Position numbers and translations under genes: made by a program
NCBI RefSeq assembly: GCF_013371495.1
Contig: NZ_JABWTA010000001.1
Span: forward strand, 1,488,001 to 1,552,000
DNA length: 64,000 nucleotides
DNA from: Altererythrobacter lutimaris
GTDB taxonomy: Bacteria > Pseudomonadota > Alphaproteobacteria > Sphingomonadales > Sphingomonadaceae
Direction of reading: 5' to 3'
Part shown: positions 18,255 through 27,786 of the stretch, piece by piece
Numbering within the stretch: position 1 is the stretch's first letter
Layout: the number at the start of each line of letters is the position of its first letter
The notes under the pieces: model-generated
The model's database searches: none
Told to the model about the DNA's origin: nothing
Seen by the model: only the letters and a program-made list of their open reading frames with translations

Positions 18255-20339
18255 ATGTCCGCACACAAACTCACGACCCGTCTTATGGCAAGCGCCCTGA
18301 CCGCTGGCCTGCTCGCCGCATGTACAACCGCCACGACTGAAGAGCCCCGAATGACCGCAACCGAACTCGCCGCAACAGCAAAGCCAATCGAAGATTTCGC
18401 GCTGATCCCGCGCGACCATCTGTTCGGCAACCCAACCAAAGCGGCAGGTCGGATCAGCCCAGATGGCAAATACCTAAGCTGGCTCGCGCCAAGCAATGAC
18501 GTGCTCAATGTCTGGATGGCGCCTGCCGACAATCCGGACGCTGCCAAGGTCATGACGACGGCGACCGACCGCCCGATCCGGCAGTATTTCTGGTCGCCGG
18601 ACAGCAAGAGCCTGCTTTATGTTCAGGACAAAGGCGGCGATGAGAACTTCCTGCTTTACGGTATCGATATCGCGACCGGAGAAGAGACCACGCTCACACC
18701 GTTCGAGAATACGCGTGTAACAATTATCGGCGGATCTGAGAGCATTCGCGACAAGATCCTTGTCGGTCTCAACAACCGCAACGCGACATTCCATGATGTG
18801 CACATGCTCGATCTCAACACCGGCGAGCTTGAGCTGGTTTACGAGAACAACAGCTATGCTGGTTTCATGGCGGATGACACGCTGACGCTGCGTATGGCGA
18901 TGCGACAGAACGCCACTGGCGGCACGGACTATTTCCGTGTTGTCGATGGCGAAGTTGAAGCAGAACCATTCTCAGCAACCGGAATGGAAGATTCGCTGAC
19001 CACCAATCCGGCGGGCTACACCACTGATGGAAGCACGCTTTATTGGCTCGACAGTCGCGGTCGCAACACAGCCGCGCTGTATGCCGAAGACGTTACAACC
19101 GGTGAACGCACGCTGATCGCAGAGAATGACAAGGCCGATATTGGTGGCACGATCCGCGATCCGAAAACGGGCGTCGTGGAAGCGTACTCAGTAAACTACC
19201 TTAAGACTGAATGGACTGCGACAGATCCTGAGATCAAGGCATCGCTCGATTTCCTCGACGGCCAGCTTGAAGGGGAATTCGGCATTTCCAGCCGTACCGA
19301 TGATGACATGACATGGATCGTCTGGAACGATCCGATGACTTCGCCTTCATCGACCTACATCTATGATCGTACGGCAGGCACTCTTACGCCGTTCTACACC
19401 ACCCGGCCGGAGCTGGAAGGTGCACCGCTTCAGCCAATGTATCCGGTTGAGATTACCAGCCGCGATGGTCTGACGCTGCCGTCCTATCTCACGCTCCCAC
19501 CGGGAAGCGACGCTGATGGCGATGGTCGTCCGGAAAGCGCGGTTCCCATGGTTCTGCTCGTGCATGGCGGACCTTGGGCACGCGATAGCTATGGCTTTTC
19601 CAGCATGGTCCAGTGGCTTGCGAACCGCGGCTATGCGGTGCTGCAGACAAACTTCCGCGGCTCGACTGGCTTCGGCAAGGACTTCATCAATGCAGGCAAC
19701 AAGCAATGGGGCCTGAAAATGCATGATGATCTGATCGATGCGACCGATTGGGCGATCGCAGAAGGCATCACCAGCGCTGACCAGGTTGCGATCATGGGCG
19801 GGTCCTATGGTGGCTACGCAACGCTTGCCGGCCTCGCGTTTACGCCTGAGAAGTTTGCTTGCGGCGTCGACATTGTCGGCCCGTCTAACCTCGAAACACT
19901 GCTTGAGACAATTCCGCCTTACTGGGCTCCGATCGTGAAAATGTTCCACGAACGGATGGGTGATCCGAATACGGAAGAAGGTCTGGAGCTGTTGAAGGCA
20001 GCCAGCCCGCTCTACAAAGCGGACGAGATCACAAAGCCGCTGCTTATCCTGCAAGGCGCCAATGATCCGCGCGTCAAGCAAGCGGAAAGCGATCAGATCG
20101 TAAGCGCGATGAAGGAAGCGGGCATTCCGGTGACCTATGTCCTTTATCCCGATGAAGGGCACGGTTTTGCCAAGCCCAACAACAACATCGCGTTCACGGC
20201 CGTTTCCGAGAACTTCCTTGGCACATGCCTTGGCGGTCGGAGCGAACCAATTGGTGACACTGTAGCGTCGAGCACCGCGCAAATCCTTGAGGGGGTTGAG
20301 CATGCGCGCGGCCTTCAGGACGCATTAGGCGACGAATAA
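18255..20339 (+). CDS. S9-family prolyl oligopeptidase-like lipoprotein
   Basis: A serine peptidase acting on short peptides in the periplasm. The 694-residue protein begins with a lipoprotein signal (MSAHKLTTRLMASALTAG, then LLAAC as lipobox), followed by a beta-propeller region with repeated SPDGKYLSW- and SPDSKSLLY-type blades, and a C-terminal alpha/beta hydrolase domain. The catalytic triad is visible: S517 in GGSYGG, D604 in NDPRV and H636 in GHGF. The ATG at 18255 is preferred over 18231 because the signal peptide starts there. It stands alone between the glycosylase and the SDR gene, with a hairpin 10 bases after its stop. Confidence 0.93.
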   Translation: MSAHKLTTRLMASALTAGLLAACTTATTEEPRMTATELAATAKPIEDFALIPRDHLFGNPTKAAGRISPDGKYLSWLAPSNDVLNVWMAPADNPDAAKVMTTATDRPIRQYFWSPDSKSLLYVQDKGGDENFLLYGIDIATGEETTLTPFENTRVTIIGGSESIRDKILVGLNNRNATFHDVHMLDLNTGELELVYENNSYAGFMADDTLTLRMAMRQNATGGTDYFRVVDGEVEAEPFSATGMEDSLTTNPAGYTTDGSTLYWLDSRGRNTAALYAEDVTTGERTLIAENDKADIGGTIRDPKTGVVEAYSVNYLKTEWTATDPEIKASLDFLDGQLEGEFGISSRTDDDMTWIVWNDPMTSPSSTYIYDRTAGTLTPFYTTRPELEGAPLQPMYPVEITSRDGLTLPSYLTLPPGSDADGDGRPESAVPMVLLVHGGPWARDSYGFSSMVQWLANRGYAVLQTNFRGSTGFGKDFINAGNKQWGLKMHDDLIDATDWAIAEGITSADQVAIMGGSYGGYATLAGLAFTPEKFACGVDIVGPSNLETLLETIPPYWAPIVKMFHERMGDPNTEEGLELLKAASPLYKADEITKPLLILQGANDPRVKQAESDQIVSAMKEAGIPVTYVLYPDEGHGFAKPNNNIAFTAVSENFLGTCLGGRSEPIGDTVASSTAQILEGVEHARGLQDALGDE

Positions 20340-20349
20340 ACGGCCCCAA

Positions 20350-20378
20350 GTGAGCTCTTGCCAACGGCGAGAGCTCAC
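20350..20378. terminator. Hairpin after the S9 peptidase gene
   Basis: GTGAGCTCTTGCC and GGCGAGAGCTCAC form a 13-pair stem (one G-T wobble) around a three-base loop. On the plus strand it is followed by AAAAGG, not a T-run, so it is not a canonical intrinsic terminator in that direction. It may slow degradation or end transcription with Rho. Confidence 0.45.
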
Positions 20379-20463
20379 AAAAGGCTGACAAGCTCGCGCA
20401 ACCTCTCTAAGCAAGTTGCAAATTGCAATCTTGCGGACACAATCCAGGGAGAGGGGTATCGCC

Positions 20464-21267
20464 ATGAGCGAACGCAGGTCTATTTTCATCACAGGCGGCG
20501 GTTCCGGACTTGGTCGGGCCGTTGCCATTTTTTTTGCTGAGCGCGGCTGGTTTGTCGGCATTGCCGATATCAACGAGCAAGGCATGCAGGATACGCTCGG
20601 CCTAATTGATGGCGGGTTCACCTATTCGCACAAGCTTGATGTGCGCGATCGCAAGGCGTGGGACGAAGCGCTTGCGGCCTTCTCCACCGCTGCGGGTGGC
20701 CGGATCGATGTGGTGTTCAACAATGCGGGAATCGCGCATGGCGGCCCTTTGGCGGAGCAGCCGGAAAACGAGATCGAAGCTGTGCTCGACGTTGATCTCA
20801 AGGGCGTGATCTTTGGCGCACAGGCATCCTATCCGCATTTGAAGAAAACTGCGCCGGGCTCAGTCCTCGTCAACACAGCCAGCCTAGCCGGTATTATCGG
20901 CGCGCCGAACTTGTCGGTTTATTGCGCTGCCAAATGGGCAGTGCGCGGTCTCACACACAGTCTGGACGCGGAATGGGCCGATGACGGGATCAAGGTCACA
21001 TCGCTGTGCCCGGGCTTTATCGACACGCCGATTATCGAGCAGGTCGCCGTAGACTCCAATCAGACCGTCAAGGAAACGCTGATCGAAGCGGGTGTGGAAG
21101 TCGGTCATGTTAGCGAGGTTCCCCCCGTAGTGTGGAACGCGGTCCATGGTGACAAACTTGACTACACCGTCGGCAAAACCGCTGGGCGTTTACTCAAGCT
21201 CTCACGCTGGCTGCCGGGCCGCGTGCGCAAAGAAATGCGCAGCCGCGGGATTGGCGCTGAAGTTTAA
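20464..21267 (+). CDS. Short-chain dehydrogenase/reductase (SDR)
   Basis: A 267-residue NAD(P)-dependent oxidoreductase of the classical SDR family; the substrate cannot be told from sequence. It has the cofactor motif [10 protein letters not shown] near the N-terminus, the structural NNAG, and the catalytic residues S140 (NTASLAG), Y153 and K157 (YCAAK). The ATG at 20464 is preceded by GGGAGAGG; an open frame from 20416 is not needed. Its stop overlaps that of the convergent pterin dehydratase gene. Confidence 0.9.
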   Translation: MSERRSIFITGGGSGLGRAVAIFFAERGWFVGIADINEQGMQDTLGLIDGGFTYSHKLDVRDRKAWDEALAAFSTAAGGRIDVVFNNAGIAHGGPLAEQPENEIEAVLDVDLKGVIFGAQASYPHLKKTAPGSVLVNTASLAGIIGAPNLSVYCAAKWAVRGLTHSLDAEWADDGIKVTSLCPGFIDTPIIEQVAVDSNQTVKETLIEAGVEVGHVSEVPPVVWNAVHGDKLDYTVGKTAGRLLKLSRWLPGRVRKEMRSRGIGAEV

Positions 21268-21569
21268 ATCAGGCCGTCGATTGCGGCGATCATCTTGACA
21301 TCGCGCTGTGACAAAGCACCGCCATTATCGGGGTCAGCATCATGCGTGGTCAGCGTGATTTCGACCCGGTTATAGACGTTGAACCATTCTGGGTGATGGT
21401 CATGGCTGTCCGCGATGAGCGCAACGCGGCTCATGAAGCCCCATGCCTCGCTGAAATCAGCGAATGTGAACGTCCGCTCGACTGCCCTGCCCTCGCGCGC
21501 CAGCGACCAATCACTATGCTCGCTGAGAAGCGCGTCGCGTTCTGCGTCAGTAAGTTGGGGGACTGACAT
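21264..21569 (-). CDS. 4a-hydroxytetrahydrobiopterin dehydratase (PCD/PhhB family)
   Basis: This 101-residue enzyme dehydrates 4a-hydroxytetrahydropterin to recycle the cofactor of aromatic amino acid hydroxylases. The signature [19 protein letters not shown] carries the conserved histidines (H56, H58, H59) and the following aromatic residues, and ITLTTHD matches the family end. No phenylalanine hydroxylase gene is in this window; a role in molybdopterin or tetrahydrofolate metabolism is an alternative known for some members. It is convergent with the SDR gene (stops overlap by a few bases). Confidence 0.93.
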   Translation of the reverse strand: MSVPQLTDAERDALLSEHSDWSLAREGRAVERTFTFADFSEAWGFMSRVALIADSHDHHPEWFNVYNRVEITLTTHDADPDNGGALSQRDVKMIAAIDGLI

Positions 21570-21616
21570 GGCCTACTCCTTGTTAGCTGCCTCGCTTTTG
21601 CTTAACCCATCGCGCG

Positions 21617-22228
21617 ATGCAAGTTTCCCGCCTTTCTGCCACTGATCTGGCCTGCCGCCGAGGCGAGCGTGTGCTGTTTCGCGGTCTAGGACTGCAGGTT
21701 GAGAGCGGCCAAGCGCTGCACACTGCTGGCGCAAACGGAATCGGCAAGACAAGCCTGTTGCGCATTCTGGCGGGTCTTCTGCGACCCTTCGCGGGACAAG
21801 TGGCCAGCGAAGGCGCTATCGGGCTCCTCGATGAGCGTCCCGGCTTGGATCCCGATCTTCCATTGCGAAAAGCGCTGAACTTCTGGGAGCGCGTGGACGG
21901 ATGTTCGGACCCTTCCGGAGCTCTTGCTGCGATGGGGTTGGAGCCACTGCTCGACGTGCCTGTCCGCTATCTTTCGACCGGACAGCGCAAACGGGCGGCG
22001 CTCGCCGCTTTGCTCAATCGCGGTGTGCCTATCTGGCTGCTGGACGAGCCGCTTTCCGGTCTGGATGCCGCCGCTATCGAGCAAGTGACGGCGCTCATCT
22101 CATTGCATGTTTCCGGTGGGGGGATCGCCATCATCGCATCGCACCAGCCGCTCGCCATTCCCGATCTGCGCGTGCTTGAGATTGCGGATTTCGTCCCATT
22201 ACTTTCGGACTATGAGGCGAGCGAATGA
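21617..22228 (+). CDS. ccmA: Heme exporter ATPase CcmA
   Basis: CcmA is the cytoplasmic ATPase of the CcmAB(CD) complex, which releases holo-CcmE during cytochrome c maturation. The 203-residue protein has Walker A GANGIGKTS, the ABC signature LSTGQ, Walker B IWLLDEPLSGLD and the switch histidine in IIASHQP. The short length and the LLDERPGLDPDLPLRKAL region are typical of CcmA. It overlaps ccmB by four bases (ATGA). Confidence 0.93.
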   Translation: MQVSRLSATDLACRRGERVLFRGLGLQVESGQALHTAGANGIGKTSLLRILAGLLRPFAGQVASEGAIGLLDERPGLDPDLPLRKALNFWERVDGCSDPSGALAAMGLEPLLDVPVRYLSTGQRKRAALAALLNRGVPIWLLDEPLSGLDAAAIEQVTALISLHVSGGGIAIIASHQPLAIPDLRVLEIADFVPLLSDYEASE

Positions 22229-22875
22229 TAGGTACGCTGCTTCGCCGCGATCTCGCACAATTCTTCCCCTTCACAGGAAGCGGAGCGGCCTTGCCGCTGC
22301 TGTTCTTCCTTGCCGTCGCCATGCTCTATCCCTTCGCTGTGGGTCCAGACGCCAATCTGCTTTCGCGAACCGGTGGCGGAATTGTGTGGATCGCGGCCTT
22401 GCTCGCCGCCATCCTTCCGCTCGACCGCTTGGTTGCGCGCGACATTGAACTGGGCGTGTTTGACCAGCTGCGGTTGCGCGGCATCGCGGAAGAGAGCGCC
22501 ATGGCCGTCCGCTTGCTGGCGCATTGGCTGAGCTTTGGTCCGCCTTTGATCTTAGCGACGTTCCCTGCAGCAGCCTTGCTCAAGCTGGAGGACGAAACGC
22601 TGCATCTTTTGCTGCTTGGATTGCTGGCGGGAACGCCAGGCTTGGCCGCCATTGGCCTTATCATCGCGAGCGTGACCGCAAGTCTGCGTGCAGGCGCAGC
22701 GCTTTCAGGGCTATTGCTGATACCGCTTGCCTTGCCGATCCTGATATTCGGCGCAGGCGCTCTCGCAAGGAATGACATAGCTACTATCGGGTTAACCGGA
22801 GCGTTAAGTTTAGGCCTTATAGCGCTCGCACCGTTTGCTGCTGGCGCTGCTATCAGGGCCGCTCGGGAGGGATAA
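22225..22875 (+). CDS. ccmB: Heme exporter membrane protein CcmB
   Basis: CcmB is the six-helix membrane subunit of the CcmAB transporter in cytochrome c biogenesis. The 216-residue protein begins MIGTLLRRDLAQFF, has six hydrophobic segments, and contains the family stretch RDIELGVFDQLRLRG. It overlaps ccmA at its start and abuts the next gene with no gap. The other maturation genes (ccmC, ccmE, ccmF and others) are not in this window. Confidence 0.92.
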   Translation: MIGTLLRRDLAQFFPFTGSGAALPLLFFLAVAMLYPFAVGPDANLLSRTGGGIVWIAALLAAILPLDRLVARDIELGVFDQLRLRGIAEESAMAVRLLAHWLSFGPPLILATFPAAALLKLEDETLHLLLLGLLAGTPGLAAIGLIIASVTASLRAGAALSGLLLIPLALPILIFGAGALARNDIATIGLTGALSLGLIALAPFAAGAAIRAAREG

Positions 22876-23403
22876 ATGGACTTACTTGCGAACCGTTACG
22901 TCCAAATGCTGATTGGCGCTGTCACCGCCATTGCGCTCGCCATCTGGGTGGTTGCTTTCTTCACTGAAGACGAACCCGAACCTGATATCTGGTGCGCTTT
23001 CAAAGGCGTAAATGGCCAAGGCCCTGTGTTCATGGGCCGCGTCCAGGGCCCAGTTGAGCGGGTGGCGATCCGCGGGTTGCTGTCCAAGCCGCGCGTCGGC
23101 AATACCTATGACATCAACGGTTCCGCCACGTTCCAGTATCGCGGGCAAAGGCGCAATGCGGTGATGGAAGGCGAAGTAACCGTGGATGGAAATGACCGCG
23201 TCACCTATCTTGACCTGTCACTGACGGGCGAGGAGCTGGGCCGCAATGGTCTGACAATGGCGACGCTTGATGGTAACGGCCGCGCAGCGCCTGATCGCAG
23301 CCGCGCCTACCTCTACAGGGACTCGCGGTTCCGCCTGTCGCACCCGATGTTCTACGCTTGCAGCGTGGACTTCACAGCCAATCCGCCGGCAACAACAGAG
23401 TAA
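22876..23403 (+). CDS. Membrane-anchored protein of unknown function downstream of ccmAB
   Basis: I do not recognise this 175-residue protein. It has one N-terminal membrane helix (about residues 10-28, MLIGAVTAIALAIWVVAFF) and then a mostly beta-strand-like domain, likely periplasmic, with two cysteines (in DIWCAFKG and FYACSVDF). It starts directly after the ccmB stop with no gap, so co-translation and a link to cytochrome c maturation are plausible. No heme motif (CxxCH) is present, so it is not an apocytochrome. It is convergent with map. Confidence 0.6.
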   Translation: MDLLANRYVQMLIGAVTAIALAIWVVAFFTEDEPEPDIWCAFKGVNGQGPVFMGRVQGPVERVAIRGLLSKPRVGNTYDINGSATFQYRGQRRNAVMEGEVTVDGNDRVTYLDLSLTGEELGRNGLTMATLDGNGRAAPDRSRAYLYRDSRFRLSHPMFYACSVDFTANPPATTE

Positions 23404-23417
23404 GCTTGCTCCAACGC

Positions 23418-24248
23418 TTACGCGTAAGGCGGTTGGTGGCGGCCTTTTGCGCTTTCTGTGAAGATTTCAACGCCGTCATCTGTGATCGCAATCGAATGCT
23501 CGAATTGCGCTGAGAGCGACTTGTCGCGCGTCACCGCTGTCCAGCCATCACTGAGCACCTTGGCCCATGGCTTTCCGAGATTGATCATCGGTTCGATGGT
23601 GAAGAACATTCCCGGCTTGAGCTCAGGCCCGGTGCCGAGCTTGCCTGCATGCACCACTTCAGGCGCATCGTGGAACAGGCGGCCAAGCCCATGCCCGCAA
23701 AATTCGCGCACAACACCATAGCGGAACTGCTTGGCATGCGTTTCAATCGCATGGCCAATATCGCCGAGCCGCGCGCCCGGCTTTGACGCGGCTTCAATGC
23801 CCAGCATCAAGCACTCATAGGTCACATCGACCAAACGCTTCGCTTTCAAAGGCGGTTCGCCCGCATAGAACATGCGGCTTGTGTCGCCATGCCAGCCGTC
23901 GAGCAAGGGCGTGACATCGACATTGACGATATCGCCTTCCTTGAAGACCTTCTCGCTTGGAATGCCATGACAAATCACATGGTTGATCGAAATACAGCAG
24001 CTATGCGTATAGCCGCGATAGCCAAGGGTTGCCGGCACGGCTCCGCCATCCAGCATCATTTCACGGATCGCTGTATCGACGCTCTCGGTTGTCACACCCG
24101 GCTTCACCAGATCAGCGACTTCATCGAGGATATTCGCCGCCAAACGCCCAGCCTTGCGCATGCCTTCAAACCCCTCCTCAGTGTGGAGCTTGATAGTGCC
24201 GTCGCGATAGACCGTCTGGTCGCCTTCTACGAGTTGATATTGATGCAT
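23418..24248 (-). CDS. map: Methionine aminopeptidase, type I
   Basis: Map removes the initiator methionine from nascent proteins using two metal ions. The 276-residue protein has the pita-bread fold markers: the histidine in TLGYRGYTHSCCISINHV, the metal aspartates in VNVDVTPLLDGWHGDTSRMF, the histidine in EFCGHGLGRLFHDAP, and the glutamates in FFTIEPMINLG and QFEHSIAIT. The start ATG at 24248 matches the usual N-terminus; the frame open to 24389 runs into the divergent aminopeptidase gene and is rejected. Confidence 0.95.
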   Translation of the reverse strand: MHQYQLVEGDQTVYRDGTIKLHTEEGFEGMRKAGRLAANILDEVADLVKPGVTTESVDTAIREMMLDGGAVPATLGYRGYTHSCCISINHVICHGIPSEKVFKEGDIVNVDVTPLLDGWHGDTSRMFYAGEPPLKAKRLVDVTYECLMLGIEAASKPGARLGDIGHAIETHAKQFRYGVVREFCGHGLGRLFHDAPEVVHAGKLGTGPELKPGMFFTIEPMINLGKPWAKVLSDGWTAVTRDKSLSAQFEHSIAITDDGVEIFTESAKGRHQPPYA

Positions 24249-24318
24249 CCGCGCTATGTAGCGCTTCACAAGTGAAAATGCGAGTGACAAGCGCGATAGG
24301 GTGGCTAAACACCCGGTC

Positions 24319-25713
24319 ATGACCGATGTATCCAATCTCATCCAGCCTGATCGCGGGCAAGACGCGATCACTATCCGCCTCGTCACCAAAGACGGTTTCG
24401 AAGACTGGCTGAAGTCCCTTTCCGCTGGTCAACGCGCCGCTGTGAAAGCGCAAAAGTTTGAAGGCGCACCCGGACAGACAGCCATTGTGCCGGATGGCGA
24501 CGCTTGGTTCGCTGCAGGCGGCGTTGCCGATCTGGAAGACCTGTCGAGCTATTGCCTGGCCAAGCTTGCTGAAGTGCTGCCGGAAGACACCTATCGCCTT
24601 GCCGAGGGGGATCCGGGCGACGCCATGCTCGGCTGGATGACAGCGCAATACCGCTTTACCCGCTACACCGAGGAAAAGCCCGAAGAACCGCGCGTCCTGC
24701 TTTCCAAGCAAGTGAAGCACATTGCCTCGGCCCAAGCCGAAGCGGCGGCTGAGCTACTCGTGCGCGATCTCGTCAACACGCCCGCGGAAGACATGGGACC
24801 TGCCGCGCTTGAAGCCGAGATCGAAAAGCTCGCAAAAGCGCATTCGGCCAAGCTCAAGGTTGTCAAAGGCGATGCTCTGGAAACCGGCTATCCCATGGTG
24901 CACGGCGTGGGCCGCGCAGCAGCGCGCCATCATGCGCCCCGCCTGCTCCACCTGACTTGGTCTCGTTCAGGGGGCAAAGACAGCGACCCGGTTCTCGCGA
25001 TTGTCGGCAAAGGCGTATGCTTCGATTCCGGCGGGCTCGATATCAAGCCCGCTGCCGGCATGAAGCTGATGAAGAAAGATATGGGCGGTGCGGCTCACGC
25101 GATCGCGCTTGCAGGGCTCGTGATGAACGCAGAGCTCCCTGTGCGCTTGCATTTGCTGGTTCCGGCAGTCGAGAACGCAATCGCAGGCAATGCCTTCCGC
25201 CCGGGCGACGTGCTGTCCAGCCGCAAGGGATTGACTGTTGAAATCGGCAATACGGATGCGGAAGGCCGCTTGATCCTTGGCGATGCGCTAACCCGTGCAA
25301 GCGAAGAAGAGCCTGACTTGATCATCGATTTTGCAACGCTGACCGGAGCTGCGCGTATAGCACTCGGGCCGGACCTGCCAGCGCTTATGACGCGCCGCGA
25401 TGAAACCGCTAATGCGCTGATCGCCGCAGGCCATGAATGCGATGACGAGGTATGGCGTCTGCCCTTGCCTGAGGCCTACCGCGAATGGCTTAAATCCGAC
25501 ATTGCCGACATGAACAACATATCTGGCAATCCCTTTGCCGGCGCGAGCGTCGCAGGCCTGTTCCTCGACAAATTCGTCGGTGACGATATCGACTGGGCGC
25601 ATTTCGACACATTCGCTTGGCGCCCCTCTGCAAAGCCCGGACGCGCGAAAGGTGGCGCGGCCTACGGCCTGCGCGCAAGCTGGCATATGTTGCAAAGCCG
25701 CTACGGCGCGTAA
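24319..25713 (+). CDS. M17 leucyl aminopeptidase family protein
   Basis: A cytoplasmic metallo-aminopeptidase with a two-metal site. The 464-residue protein has the metal- and substrate-binding motif GKGVCFDSGGLDIKP, the catalytic lysine region KLMKKDMGGAA and the family signature NTDAEGRLILGDAL. The N-terminal domain is divergent from PepA. The ATG at 24319 fits the family; the frame is open 18 bases further upstream. It is transcribed divergently from map, so both aminopeptidases share a short promoter region of about 70 bases. Confidence 0.93.
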   Translation: MTDVSNLIQPDRGQDAITIRLVTKDGFEDWLKSLSAGQRAAVKAQKFEGAPGQTAIVPDGDAWFAAGGVADLEDLSSYCLAKLAEVLPEDTYRLAEGDPGDAMLGWMTAQYRFTRYTEEKPEEPRVLLSKQVKHIASAQAEAAAELLVRDLVNTPAEDMGPAALEAEIEKLAKAHSAKLKVVKGDALETGYPMVHGVGRAAARHHAPRLLHLTWSRSGGKDSDPVLAIVGKGVCFDSGGLDIKPAAGMKLMKKDMGGAAHAIALAGLVMNAELPVRLHLLVPAVENAIAGNAFRPGDVLSSRKGLTVEIGNTDAEGRLILGDALTRASEEEPDLIIDFATLTGAARIALGPDLPALMTRRDETANALIAAGHECDDEVWRLPLPEAYREWLKSDIADMNNISGNPFAGASVAGLFLDKFVGDDIDWAHFDTFAWRPSAKPGRAKGGAAYGLRASWHMLQSRYGA

Positions 25714-25826
25714 CATTTGTCGCGGGTAACCACGCCAAGCTAACTTGCCGGAAAGGACTGGCGTGTATAGGCGCTCAAAGGTCCGGACATCGCCGGGCCG
25801 TGAGCAACGGGATATGACGACAAGCC

Positions 25827-26168
25827 ATGACTGGCGCTGCCGATTATACAGTTCCTGATGGCCCGCTGTGCCTCAGCGGCCCTTTGCCGCGTCCGGAACC
25901 CGGCGCGTTGCCGCTGCGCGGGGACTTAGCGCATATCGCTCTCGCTGGCACGCATCTGGCGGCGCATTACGTCGTCCCCATAGTGGCTGAGATCGGTTTG
26001 GCTGGCGCTCCGATGTATCTCGCTCAACGCGATGACAGCGACATTATGCAAACGCTCAGCTCCGGCACAAAGGTAGAAATCCTCGACATGGCAGGCGACT
26101 GGGTGTGGTGCTGCCTTGGTCCCAGAGGTCCGGCGGGATACGTCAAAGCGGATTGCCTCGCTGCCTGA
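25827..26168 (+). CDS. Stand-alone bacterial SH3-like domain protein
   Basis: This 113-residue protein resembles the N-terminal SH3-type portion of NlpC/P60 (C40) cell-wall peptidases found in Sphingomonadales: RGDLAHIALAGTHLAAHYVVP, then a tail LSSGTKVEILDMAGDWVWC with GPAGYVKADCLA typical of SH3_3-like folds. The peptidase domain, with its Cys-His pair, is absent and argC starts 21 bases after the stop. It has no signal peptide. It may be a truncated relic or a working small adaptor. The ribosome site is weak (GACGACAAGCC). Confidence 0.55.
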   Translation: MTGAADYTVPDGPLCLSGPLPRPEPGALPLRGDLAHIALAGTHLAAHYVVPIVAEIGLAGAPMYLAQRDDSDIMQTLSSGTKVEILDMAGDWVWCCLGPRGPAGYVKADCLAA

Positions 26169-26189
26169 TCGCGCTATGACGCGCGCATT

Positions 26190-27125
26190 ATGGCAACGCG
26201 CATTTTCATCGATGGAGCGGCTGGAACCACCGGCCTTGAGATTCGCGAGCGGCTGACCGGCCGCAGCGAGTTCGAGCTGATTGTACTAGATGATGCGCAG
26301 CGCAAGAGCGAGGCCGCACGCCGCGATGCCCTGCACGCTGCCGATGTCGCGATCCTTTGTCTGCCCGATGATGCAGCACGCGAAGCAGTGAGGCTGGCCG
26401 AAGGCTCTGACACACGCTTTATCGATGCCTCAACCGCGCACCGCGTGGCCGATGGCTGGACCTATGGCTTCCCTGAACTGGTCGGGCGCGACAAAATCGC
26501 GGGCGCTCAATTCGTGAGCAATCCCGGCTGCTACCCGACGGGTTTTCTAGCGCTTGTAGCACCACTCGTTCGCGCAGGATTGCTTCCGGCCGATTGGCCA
26601 TACACGATCAATGCCGTGAGCGGATATTCGGGCGGCGGCAAGGCTCTGATCGAGCGGTTCGAGAGCGATCTAACGATAGGCTTTCGCGCCTATGGCCTTT
26701 CGCTCGACCACAAGCATCTAGCGGAAATGCAGAAATACGCGGGCTTGGCTCATGCGCCGGTATTCTCGCCCAGCGTGGTCCCGACGCATCGCGGCATGGT
26801 GGTCGACGTGCCCCTGCCGCTTTCAGCGATGAACGCGCTGCAGAGCCGCGACGCTGCGACAGCGATCCAAAGCTGCTGGTACGAGACCTATCAGGACAGC
26901 GCGATTGTCATGATCGCAGACGCGCCGGAGAGCGGCGAGATTTTGCTCAGCCGCAATGCTCAGCCTTGGGACGGGATGCATATTTGCGCATTTGTCAATG
27001 CGGATGGCTTGCAAGCCCGCCTCATTGCGAAGCTGGACAACCTTGGCAAAGGCGCGTCCGGCGCCGCGATCCAGAGCCTCAACATCATGTGTGGATTTCC
27101 TGAGGAAACGGGTCTTGCTCTGTAG
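26190..27125 (+). CDS. argC: N-acetyl-gamma-glutamyl-phosphate reductase, type 2
   Basis: ArgC reduces N-acetylglutamyl phosphate to the semialdehyde in arginine synthesis, with NADPH. The 311-residue protein is of the shorter type 2. It begins ATRIFIDGAAGTTGLEIRERL (cofactor loop) and has the catalytic cysteine C114 in SNPGCYPTG, and VVPTHRGMVVDVP near the substrate site. The other arginine genes are elsewhere. A 19-base palindrome follows the stop within three bases. Confidence 0.95.
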   Translation: MATRIFIDGAAGTTGLEIRERLTGRSEFELIVLDDAQRKSEAARRDALHAADVAILCLPDDAAREAVRLAEGSDTRFIDASTAHRVADGWTYGFPELVGRDKIAGAQFVSNPGCYPTGFLALVAPLVRAGLLPADWPYTINAVSGYSGGGKALIERFESDLTIGFRAYGLSLDHKHLAEMQKYAGLAHAPVFSPSVVPTHRGMVVDVPLPLSAMNALQSRDAATAIQSCWYETYQDSAIVMIADAPESGEILLSRNAQPWDGMHICAFVNADGLQARLIAKLDNLGKGASGAAIQSLNIMCGFPEETGLAL

Positions 27126-27127
27126 TA

Positions 27128-27146
27128 CTGCCTAAATTTTAGGCAG
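27128..27146. terminator. Perfect palindrome after argC (hairpin or operator)
   Basis: CTGCCTAAA and TTTAGGCAG are perfect 9-base arms around a single T, so a stem of eight pairs with a three-base loop can form. It starts two bases after the argC stop. No T-run follows (CCTCC), so an intrinsic terminator is not certain; a protein-binding site is the alternative. Confidence 0.4.
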
Positions 27147-27262
27147 CCTCCGTTCGACTCTTGGGCACACGCTCCGATCCGGAGCAGACCGTGCGCTCAA
27201 CCATCATGTCCAAAGTGCTGGAATCGCAGCATCCCTTTGCTTGCGGGAATTCTCTTCACGCA

Positions 27263-27701
<439 letters not shown>

Positions 27702-27786
27702 TTACCTAAGTACAATTTTCAACCAACCATGAACCTGCCCCAAAAACAGGGGGCGCATTCAAAACTAGCTGGAGGCTGACACAATC
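27702..27786 (+). other. glnB-glnA spacer with small hairpin
   Basis: The 85-base spacer contains GCCCC-AAAAACA-GGGGGC at 27737-27754, a short stem that could attenuate or process the transcript between glnB and glnA. A GGAGG ribosome site lies about 11 bases before the glnA ATG. No second promoter is evident. Confidence 0.4.

Noticed and set aside
19347..20303. 318-residue antisense frame over the S9 peptidase gene
   Set aside because: It lies wholly opposite a well-supported catalytic domain and has a composition expected of a codon shadow (rich in R, H and C).
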